Shown here: positions 1-5,172 of the stretch, piece by piece
Position numbering within the stretch: position 1 is the first letter of the stretch
Layout: every line of letters starts with the position of its first letter
Assembly: GCA_013330765.1 (NCBI GenBank)
Contig: DUHU01000014.1
Location: 1 to 5,172, forward strand
Length of the DNA stretch: 5,172 nucleotides
Source: Candidatus Poseidoniaceae archaeon
GTDB lineage: Archaea; Thermoplasmatota; Poseidoniia; Poseidoniales; Poseidoniaceae
Reading direction: 5' to 3'
Notes under the pieces: generated by a model
Told to the model about the DNA's origin: nothing
The model's database searches: none
Seen by the model: only the letters and a program-made list of their open reading frames with translations
Program-made: the position numbers and the translations under genes

Positions 1-781
1 CGACCACACATGGGGCCTCTTGCCATGGTTGCAGACGTCAGGACTTGACGGTCGAGAAGAGCCCATCGTCATCGCCGGACCGGTCGATGCATCAACCTTC
101 GAGCACCTTTCCCAGCACGGATTTGAGGGAACGCCACCAGGAGACTTGCCAGCCTCGGATCTGTGGAGGCAGATGCGGGTTTGGCGTGAACTCGGAGCCA
201 CTGAAGCGCTGCTTGGTTATCCAATCGTATGGCGCCTTGGCGATGTTGCATCGGGGCGCTGGGTGGACATTACGACCGAGGGCATCATCGAATGCTCTGC
301 TGGATGGAGGCCTGAGGGTTGGAAGCAGCACAGCCTTCAGCCGGTGCTCTCCCTGCATTCCGTTCCCTCGTGCGGCTGGCGGATTGACGGACCTTCCACG
401 GCCCTTGTGATTTCCGGAGACACGGCTTCACCGGGTCTGGAGGGTGAATCCACGGTTCCGGATGTCTTGGTGCACGAGGCAACCTACCTGGAAGAGCATG
501 CCGATCGGGCGGCCAACCATTTGCATAGCACTGCTGCTGGGGCCGCGCGAACCGCGATGCGTCTCGGCGCTCGGAGTCTTGCGCTGACGCATTTCAGCGC
601 TCGATTGAGCGACGTTTCCCCGTCGCTGAGCGAGGCGAAGGCCGTGTTGGGCGATCACGCGCCCTGTGTGGCGCTGAGCGACGGAGACCGGATGACGGTC
701 CACCCAGACGGCACGGTCCACCACCTGAAACGAGAGGACGTGGGATGGGACCCACGCATGCTCGTGGAAGGCAGACGTTGA
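1..781 (+). CDS. rnz: Ribonuclease Z (tRNase Z), 5'-truncated by the window edge
   Basis: Metallo-beta-lactamase-fold endonuclease that removes 3' trailers from tRNA precursors in the cytoplasm, normally with two zinc ions. Base 1 ends a codon; 259 residues are visible from base 2 to the TGA at 779-781. The first residues, DHTWGLLPWLQTSGL, match the end of the HxHxDH motif and the following helix of RNase Z, so the true start lies about 60-70 codons upstream. The TTG at 20 and the out-of-frame ATGs nearby are not starts. Other family motifs follow in order: HSVPSCGWRI (His at 356-358, third metal motif), SGDT (bridging Asp at 419-421), HEATY (His at 473-475), HLHST (from 518) and LTHFSAR (His at 590-592). 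All expected C-terminal metal ligands are present. The inferred full length of about 320-330 residues fits the short RNase Z form. It lies 25 bases upstream of the next gene on the same strand. Another MBL hydrolase is less likely, because HEATY plus HST plus LTHFS is an RNase Z signature. Confidence 0.92.
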   Translation, partial: DHTWGLLPWLQTSGLDGREEPIVIAGPVDASTFEHLSQHGFEGTPPGDLPASDLWRQMRVWRELGATEALLGYPIVWRLGDVASGRWVDITTEGIIECSAGWRPEGWKQHSLQPVLSLHSVPSCGWRIDGPSTALVISGDTASPGLEGESTVPDVLVHEATYLEEHADRAANHLHSTAAGAARTAMRLGARSLALTHFSARLSDVSPSLSEAKAVLGDHAPCVALSDGDRMTVHPDGTVHHLKREDVGWDPRMLVEGRR

Positions 782-806
782 AAGCCGCAGCAGCGACGTC
801 AAGGTC

Positions 807-881
807 ATGCGTCGCTCCCTTGGGGTCCTCTTGGCCGTGATGCTTTGCCTCTCTGTGCCTTATGCAGGTGCCGTTCAGGCA
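807..881 (+). other. Signal peptide of the PKD surface protein
   Basis: Residues 1-25 show a short basic n-region (MRRS), a hydrophobic core (LGVLLAVMLCLSVPYAG) and a small-residue c-region ending AVQA before Arg-Asp. This is a classical Sec signal peptide layout. The single Cys in the core is not followed by a lipobox-like context at the cleavage point, so a lipoprotein is unlikely. Confidence 0.85.
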
Positions 882-3086
882 CGCGACGCCCCCACGTGTG
901 CCTCCGCGGAATTGGCGGACGTCACGGGCGCAATGGCGGTGGATGGCGGGTCATGCCTGGACGTCAACCTGGGCGTCCATGCGCCTGGAACGGTCCTTTC
1001 ATTCGACATTCTTGTTGCAAACGATGCCGTTGATCTGTTGCTCTTCGACGAGGCCGGCAAGGCCCCGTACGACCTCGGTCAGAGCTACCGGAGCGTGATG
1101 ACCACGCCGGTGTCCACCGAAGCGATGCTTGGACAACAAGTGTTCCATTGGAAGGTGCCCGCTTCAATCAACGCCAAGGCTTGGTCGCTGGTCGTCGACA
1201 ACCTCGCGCACGACGGCGATCAAGGGGAAGGCGACCAAGGTGGCGCACGCGCACAAATCAGTCTGCAAGTGAGCGTGCTTCAAGACGGAGCCTTGACCGT
1301 GGTGCACGACCTCTATGCAGCGACGGCCAACTCAAGCACGTGGCTCTCCGGTGACGGAGGCCTGACGCTTGACGCAGGCACCTCGGTTCAACTCGAGGCC
1401 TGGGGCTTGGACGGGTCAGGCGATCTCGCCTTCCTCACGGACGCTCAGCGTACGTCGTGGGAAGGCGGTGCACAACACGCTCCCGAGGCAGGCACGGCGT
1501 TGCTCGACGTCACGTCCACGTCCACGCTGACGTGGACGGTGCCCTCCGCCCTGGACGGCGTGCCCATGCACCTGATGCTTGACGCTGGCGATGAGGTGCT
1601 TGGCGGAGCTCCCCCAAGCGACCTGCGCATGACGGTTCGGCTGACGCTCGATCCACCGATGACGCCCGTCATCGAGGACGGCAACAACGCCACGACCACG
1701 CTGGGCGAACCGTTGCTCCTCGATGCATCCGCCACCCCAGACCGCTTGAACCGCTTGGTGGATTGGCTTTGGGACCTCGATGCGAGCGTCGACGCGGACG
1801 ACGACGGCGACGCCACCAACGACGGAACATGGGGTGAGGCGAAGACGGTCTCTGCCACATGGAGTCAGCCAGGCACGTTCACGGTGACGCTGCACGTCCG
1901 GGACGTCGACGGTCGAACTGCGATGGTGCAGCATGACGTCACGGTCTCCGACGTCCAGGCGCCAACGGCCGTCGTTTCGTCCCTCGGTGACGAGCAACCG
2001 GTTGAAGACGGCTACCGACTCGATCCGGATGCCGTCCTCCGCTTGTCGTGCTCCGCTTCGACCGACGACCATCGCGTTGACCTTTGCGCGTGGTCCATCG
2101 ACGGGACAACTGCAGGGCAGAACACGACAGTGGTGGCTTCATGGGCCGTTTCAGGCGAACACACCGTCCGATTGACGGTGACCGACCCGAGCGGGAATTC
2201 GGACGTGATTGAACGGCGCGTGGTGGTCGTGGACCGTACGTCGCCAAGCTTTGCGTCAACCTCGGTGGCCGCTTTGCCTTCCTCGATGGAATCGGGATCT
2301 TCCAACGTGGTTCGGGTGATCGTGGACGACCCTGTCGACGCACCTGGCGCCCTTCGTGTCCATTGGGACCTTGACCCGCTTATCGATTCGGATGGCAACG
2401 GAGTAAAGGACGACGATCCGGACCTTCTTGGCGAAGAAGTGCAAATCACGTTTGACTCAGCAGGAGAACAGGTGGTGGTCATCACCGTGTTCGATCCGGC
2501 AGGGAACAGCGATCGCTCGGTGTGGACGGTCGACGTGACCAGCGCTGGCCCCTCGCCCTCCTCCGGCATGACGGCGGTGGCGGGCATTGGCCTCCTCGTG
2601 ATCCTTGTCGCAGCCGTCGTCGTGCTGAGGCTCCGTCGAGCGCGCCCCTCTGGACAAAGCACGGTAACAGCCGAGCCTTTGTCGGAAGAAGCGCAAGCAG
2701 AAGAAGCCAAGGCGGCAGAAATGGCGGCCATCTACGGCAGTGCTCCTTCCAGCATGGACGCCGTCCAAACCCCTTCTCCGGTGGCGTATGCCTCCCCTCG
2801 CCCCACCGCGCCGCTCGACCCGATGGCACAATCTTTGCTTGGTGAAAGTGCAGGGGCGTCTGCGGCAAACGACAGCATGGCGGCTTTGGAAGCCCTCGTG
2901 GGAGACGGCATGGACGACCCTGTGGCGGTCGATGGCGCGTTTGAGCCGGTACCGTCCACCGAATCCGCGGCTGCTCCTTCAACGGCCGAGAAGCCCTCGG
3001 CCACCACCGCTTCAGTGGGTGGGCGACTGGAATTGCCTGCTGGCCTCGCAGACATGCTCGAAGAGGCCACTGATGGTTCGCAGTGA
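807..3086 (+). CDS. Secreted, membrane-anchored PKD-domain surface protein
   Basis: A 759-residue protein predicted to sit outside the cell on one C-terminal membrane helix; its function is unknown. Residues 1-25 form a signal peptide (MRRSLGVLLAVML core, cleavage likely after AVQA). Residues about 40-158 and 159-282 are two similar beta-rich domains resembling pre-peptidase C-terminal (PPC-like) folds. Residues about 284-382 are a PKD domain (WLWDLD, then an Asp-rich insert DADDDGDATND, ending GTFTVTLHVRDVDG). Residues 386-477 are a second PKD without the insert (GEHTVRLTVTDPSGNSD). Residues 480-579 are a third PKD-like domain with insert DSDGNGVKDDDPD. The membrane helix is about 588-608, followed by the Arg-rich stop-transfer LRLRRARP and a 150-residue Ala/Ser/Pro/Glu-rich tail. 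Cys31/Cys50 and Cys415/Cys427 could form disulfides; N175, N294 and N439 are N-glycosylation sequons. ATG 807 is chosen because it directly precedes a complete signal peptide and no ATG or GTG lies close upstream in frame. There is no well-placed Shine-Dalgarno (AAGGTC ends at the ATG). The role could be adhesion, substrate binding or sensing. Confidence 0.93.
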   Translation: MRRSLGVLLAVMLCLSVPYAGAVQARDAPTCASAELADVTGAMAVDGGSCLDVNLGVHAPGTVLSFDILVANDAVDLLLFDEAGKAPYDLGQSYRSVMTTPVSTEAMLGQQVFHWKVPASINAKAWSLVVDNLAHDGDQGEGDQGGARAQISLQVSVLQDGALTVVHDLYAATANSSTWLSGDGGLTLDAGTSVQLEAWGLDGSGDLAFLTDAQRTSWEGGAQHAPEAGTALLDVTSTSTLTWTVPSALDGVPMHLMLDAGDEVLGGAPPSDLRMTVRLTLDPPMTPVIEDGNNATTTLGEPLLLDASATPDRLNRLVDWLWDLDASVDADDDGDATNDGTWGEAKTVSATWSQPGTFTVTLHVRDVDGRTAMVQHDVTVSDVQAPTAVVSSLGDEQPVEDGYRLDPDAVLRLSCSASTDDHRVDLCAWSIDGTTAGQNTTVVASWAVSGEHTVRLTVTDPSGNSDVIERRVVVVDRTSPSFASTSVAALPSSMESGSSNVVRVIVDDPVDAPGALRVHWDLDPLIDSDGNGVKDDDPDLLGEEVQITFDSAGEQVVVITVFDPAGNSDRSVWTVDVTSAGPSPSSGMTAVAGIGLLVILVAAVVVLRLRRARPSGQSTVTAEPLSEEAQAEEAKAAEMAAIYGSAPSSMDAVQTPSPVAYASPRPTAPLDPMAQSLLGESAGASAANDSMAALEALVGDGMDDPVAVDGAFEPVPSTESAAAPSTAEKPSATTASVGGRLELPAGLADMLEEATDGSQ
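924..1652 (+). other. Tandem pair of related N-terminal beta-domains
   Basis: Residues about 40-158 and 159-282 of the PKD protein appear to be a diverged duplication. Residues 61-91 and 191-221 align without gaps at an offset of 130, sharing a GT start, an Asp-Leu in the middle and a late Gly. Residues 113-132 and 241-260 align at an offset of 128 (FHWKVP versus LTWTVP, then LVVD versus LMLD). Each copy ends in a strand running out of a Gly-rich loop (ISLQVSVL versus MTVRLTL). The similarity is weak but ordered. The fold assignment (PPC-like jelly roll) is inference. Confidence 0.55.
1519..1538. repeat. Perfect 8-bp inverted repeat with 4-base loop inside the coding region
   Basis: CGTCCACG (1519-1526), loop CTGA, then CGTGGACG (1531-1538). 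Just upstream is a short tandem ACGTCC repeat (1512-1523) that encodes Thr-Ser-Thr-Ser. The hairpin lies deep inside the PKD gene, so it is probably a by-product of the codons for TSTLTWT rather than a regulatory element. Confidence 0.6.
1656..2543 (+). other. Three consecutive PKD/Ig-like domains, two with Asp-rich inserts
   Basis: Residues about 284-382, 386-477 and 480-579 each end with the PKD-type pattern of a Gly/Ala turn, an alternating Val/Thr strand and a (V/F)xDxxG motif (RDVDG, TDPSGNSD, FDPAGNSD). Domains 1 and 3 share a W-D-L-D strand that runs into an acidic loop at residues 323-339 and 521-539. Domain 2 has CAWSIDG at the same place and no insert. The acidic loops probably bind Ca2+ and stiffen the stalk. 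PKD domains are known extracellular beta-sandwich modules in archaeal and bacterial surface proteins. Confidence 0.8.
2568..3083 (+). other. Membrane helix plus 150-residue low-complexity cytoplasmic tail
   Basis: Residues about 588-608 (MTAVAGIGLLVILVAAVVVL) are an uninterrupted hydrophobic helix, followed at once by basic residues (RLRRAR). By the positive-inside rule this puts the rest in the cytoplasm. The tail (609-759) is rich in Ala, Ser, Pro, Thr, Glu and Asp and is probably disordered. It contains three short helix-prone stretches: MAQSLLG (673-679), MAALEALVG (691-699) and LADMLEEA (747-754). It shows no recognisable enzyme or HAMP-type domain. Confidence 0.75.
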
Positions 3087-3107
3087 ACGTCCAAAGCGAC
3101 GCACAAC

Positions 3108-3116
3108 AGGGAAGGG
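3108..3116 (+). promoter_or_regulatory. Candidate ribosome-binding site for the third gene
   Basis: The purine run AGGGAAGGG ends 8 bases before ATG 3125. It is the only Shine-Dalgarno-like tract at a normal distance from any candidate start of this gene, and it is the main reason for preferring 3125. The match to a canonical GGAGGTGA core is partial. Confidence 0.4.
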
Positions 3117-3124
3117 TTCACAAC

Positions 3125-5172
3125 ATGCGAAGCCGGGCTGCAATCATGCAGCAAGGCGCCGCGAGGCTGCTCCATCCCGGAGTCCGGCCAAGTCAGGTGC
3201 AGCGGCGGGCGCCCGCCATGGTGCTCATGCTGCTTTTTCTCATCCCCATCGTTCAACCGGTCACGACGGCCGAGTTGGCCACGGACGATTTCGATATCCT
3301 CGATGCGCTTGACGAACTTCTCGAAGACCGGTCAGCCAGCAGTTCGGACCTCCTCGCAGAAGGGATTGCATCCACGACCCTCGCGACGGTGGACGCAGCC
3401 GCACGCGAGGTCAAGGAAGGCGACGCCATCGTCGAAGCCGAACGCTTCCTCGACGGGCTGCAAGTTCGTGACTCGGCGCCCTTTGATCCAGATCACCCCC
3501 GGGCCTATGACTTCCTTCTCGACGCAGAAAACCACAGCGGCGCAGGCCTGCCGGACAACCTGTTTCAAACGCTCTTTTCCGTTGAGAACTGGGACGTGAA
3601 CGACCCGCTGGCCATCGGCATCAACACCTATGCCATCTACCTCAACTTCAGCAGCAAGAACGACGGCCCGTCCTACGAAAGTTGGACGTCAGGGACCTTC
3701 ACGGGAGACATTCAACTCGGCGCCGATCTCAATTTGTTTGACAATTACATCGACATTGACGGCGACGGCGGCGAAGACGTCATCGTTGAATTGACCGTTC
3801 AAGGCTTGCTGCAACGCGGCCAAGGGTGGGACATCACCACGAGTGGCGGCGTTGGGCCCATCGCCGGCCTTGTCCCGGAAACCCTGTGGATTCGGCCCAT
3901 TTTCCAATGGCGCGTGCATCAAATCGATGCTGCAGACCCCCTTTGGGACGACATGGCCTTTTTGGAGGTCAGCCTGCTGAAGGGCTTCGCCTTCGATTTC
4001 ACCGTCCAAGAATCAGAATCGTACTCGATCGTGATCGACACGCGTTTCACCCAACCACCCCACGAATTCCGTGTCGGCGTGGGCCTTGATCGGATCACCT
4101 TCGAAATCGCCGACACGGTTTCCGACGTCGGGACCCTTGTGCTCGACCTGTTGGGAGGTGGCGTTGGCGCTGACACGCTTTCCCTGACCTCCATTTCAGC
4201 GCCATACGCCATCACCATTCAGAACCCGGACGCGCCAGGGGGCAACCTGCAGACAGAATGCGCCGACGAGAACTGGTTTGACCCGGAAAATCAACCGAGG
4301 GTGGACAGCCATGCTGACCGTTGCTCCTTCGGTGTCGGCATTGGTTTCGTTCATTTCGACGTCGCTCAAGATGACGGAACGGTGCCGGACGTTCTCGAAC
4401 TGGCGTACATCGACGCCGGTTTCCATCCAGAAGACACCGGGCGACGTCTTCCTTCCGAGATTGACCTGACCCTTCGAAACGACAACTTTGGCGACAACAG
4501 CTTCGACACGGTCGAGATTTTCAGCGACCGTGACGCAGACGTCTACGTCCATTACTTCGAGGACCGGTCGAAAATGCCCGAGGGCGGCGACAACTTTGGC
4601 AACATTTCTGACGCGAGGATTTGGATTCGAGGGTTGCCTTCAGGGACCCTCCCTCAAGAGGAAATCAATGCCCTTTTCACGATGATTGGTGAGGCGCCTG
4701 GGAGCATCAACCTGCCCGGGGACATGCCCAACAGGCTGTCCCTGTTCATCGGAATCAAGAATTTCTCTGGCGATGCGACAACGAACGTCAACGACCCGAC
4801 CTTGCCCGTCAATCCGGCCACACCTCCAAACACGCTGATCGTCGTGGCGGCCGTCGATTTCATCCCGCTTTTGGAGTTCGGTTCGAGCTTCCAACGCGGA
4901 GGCTTTGCTCCGGACCGTTCATCGATGACCCTGGTCGTGGAAGACCTCCCACCCGTGATCGTGATCTCCGGCAGTTTCAACCTCGGTGAGAGTGGCGTGG
5001 AGCGGTTACGTCCAGACAACAGCGACCTGAACGCGATTTCTCAAGTGCTCGACAACGCCCTCCTCGGCTTGGTCGAAATCATTCTTGATTTGGGAACGAT
5101 TGTCAACAGCGTTCCTGGTGCCATCGTCGGCACGGCAGGGAGCGCAGGTGGCACCGTGGAAGTGGCATGTTT
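3125..5172 (+). CDS. Large secreted protein of unrecognised family, 3'-truncated by the window edge
   Basis: An open frame of 682 codons with no stop, running off the window, in the phase of ATG 3125. Codon use resembles the upstream genes (GAC, GTC, CTC, ACG preferred), and Asp-rich beta-strand text continues throughout, so this is a genuine gene. Residues about 32-49 (MVLMLLFLIPIVQPVTTA), preceded by Arg-Arg, are a signal-peptide core, so export is likely. Residues about 54-112 look helical and acidic. From about 160 the protein is mostly alternating beta-strands. Residues 210-218 (DIDGDGGED) are an EF-hand/dockerin-like calcium loop. Cys379 and Cys400 could pair; Cys682 is at the edge. N136, N174, N493 and N546 are N-glycosylation sequons. 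Hydrophobic helix-prone stretches lie at about 332-345 and 641-672. I recognise no known domain or catalytic motif. The start is uncertain: GTG 3083, ATG 3146, GTG 3197 and ATG 3218 are in-frame alternatives. It follows the PKD gene after 38 bases on the same strand. Confidence 0.88.
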   Translation, partial: MRSRAAIMQQGAARLLHPGVRPSQVQRRAPAMVLMLLFLIPIVQPVTTAELATDDFDILDALDELLEDRSASSSDLLAEGIASTTLATVDAAAREVKEGDAIVEAERFLDGLQVRDSAPFDPDHPRAYDFLLDAENHSGAGLPDNLFQTLFSVENWDVNDPLAIGINTYAIYLNFSSKNDGPSYESWTSGTFTGDIQLGADLNLFDNYIDIDGDGGEDVIVELTVQGLLQRGQGWDITTSGGVGPIAGLVPETLWIRPIFQWRVHQIDAADPLWDDMAFLEVSLLKGFAFDFTVQESESYSIVIDTRFTQPPHEFRVGVGLDRITFEIADTVSDVGTLVLDLLGGGVGADTLSLTSISAPYAITIQNPDAPGGNLQTECADENWFDPENQPRVDSHADRCSFGVGIGFVHFDVAQDDGTVPDVLELAYIDAGFHPEDTGRRLPSEIDLTLRNDNFGDNSFDTVEIFSDRDADVYVHYFEDRSKMPEGGDNFGNISDARIWIRGLPSGTLPQEEINALFTMIGEAPGSINLPGDMPNRLSLFIGIKNFSGDATTNVNDPTLPVNPATPPNTLIVVAAVDFIPLLEFGSSFQRGGFAPDRSSMTLVVEDLPPVIVISGSFNLGESGVERLRPDNSDLNAISQVLDNALLGLVEIILDLGTIVNSVPGAIVGTAGSAGGTVEVAC
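3204..3217. repeat. Perfect 14-bp GC palindrome just before an internal ATG
   Basis: GGCGGGC (3204-3210) is followed directly by its reverse complement GCCCGCC (3211-3217), and the in-frame ATG at 3218 comes next. Read from ATG 3125 it encodes Arg-Arg-Ala-Pro-Ala, the n-region of the signal peptide. It may be chance in GC-rich DNA. Confidence 0.6.

Noticed and set aside
782..806. Promoter or terminator between RNase Z and the PKD gene
   Set aside because: The 25 bases contain no AT-rich TATA-like box, hairpin or T-run; AAGGTC is too close to the ATG to be a convincing ribosome-binding site.
1506..1538. Hairpin with tandem ACGTCC repeat as an intragenic terminator or regulator
   Set aside because: There is no T-run, it is deep inside a coding region, and Thr-Ser-Thr and Thr-Trp-Thr codons explain it.
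1416..2731. Long antisense open frames (1416-2072 and 2012-2731 on the minus strand, over 200 codons each)
   Set aside because: They lie wholly inside the PKD gene, whose domains are clear on the + strand. Their translations are Arg/Ser-rich with no domain pattern, as expected for the reverse of GC-rich Asp/Val/Thr codons.
3087..3124. Terminator between the PKD gene and the third gene
   Set aside because: I see no stable inverted repeat and no T-run in these 38 bases; only a purine-rich tract is notable.
2732..3312. Frames crossing the PKD gene end and the gap (minus 2732-3256, plus 2740-3312)
   Set aside because: Both are Pro/Arg/Trp-rich shadows overlapping the genuine PKD tail and the signal peptide of the third gene; neither has a recognisable motif.
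32..4550. Frequent GACGTC hexamers across the window, as a possible binding-site or repeat family
   Set aside because: Many fall in phase as Asp-Val codons (GAC GTC), both preferred here. Spacing is irregular, so codon bias explains them.
3303..5019. Several short open frames on both strands in the last 1.8 kb
   Set aside because: All overlap the continuous 682-codon frame and have low-complexity, Arg-rich translations typical of off-frame reading.

Overview
The window is a compact, GC-rich stretch with three consecutive genes on the + strand and only 25 and 38 bases between them. No gene-free stretch exceeds 40 bases. It reads as prokaryotic chromosome. I saw no transposase, integrase, CRISPR array, rRNA or tRNA. 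The combination suggests an archaeon: an RNase Z followed by large secreted or membrane-anchored proteins with PKD folds, Asp-rich calcium-type loops, an acidic composition and no cell-wall sorting signal. The style of the PKD protein (Trp-Asp-Leu-Asp strand running into an Asp-rich insert, one C-terminal membrane helix, low-complexity tail) most resembles marine Euryarchaeota of the Marine Group II / Candidatus Poseidoniales type. That placement is inference from protein style, not a search result.

Region 1 (1-781) is the C-terminal four fifths of a ribonuclease Z, the tRNA 3'-end processing endonuclease. The gene begins upstream of the window. The first two complete codons, Asp-His, are most likely the end of the metal-binding HxHxDH motif.

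Region 2 (807-3086) encodes a 759-residue type I membrane protein. It has a signal peptide, two tandem N-terminal beta-domains that look like a diverged duplication, three PKD/Ig-like domains (two with Asp-rich inserts), a single membrane helix and a 150-residue low-complexity tail predicted to be cytoplasmic.

Region 3 (3125-5172, continuing beyond the window) is one uninterrupted reading frame of at least 682 codons for a large secreted protein of unrecognised family. It has no stop inside the window, so start-to-stop gene finding misses it. Its start codon is ambiguous, with at least four in-frame candidates.

The three genes could be co-transcribed, since spacing is short and I see no terminator or TATA-like promoter between them. 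The housekeeping RNase Z has no obvious functional link with the two cell-surface genes. The two surface genes may work together, but nothing in the sequence proves it. I find no clear sign of a wholly new system. The most worthwhile items are the unrecognised 682+ residue secreted protein and the architecture of the PKD membrane protein.
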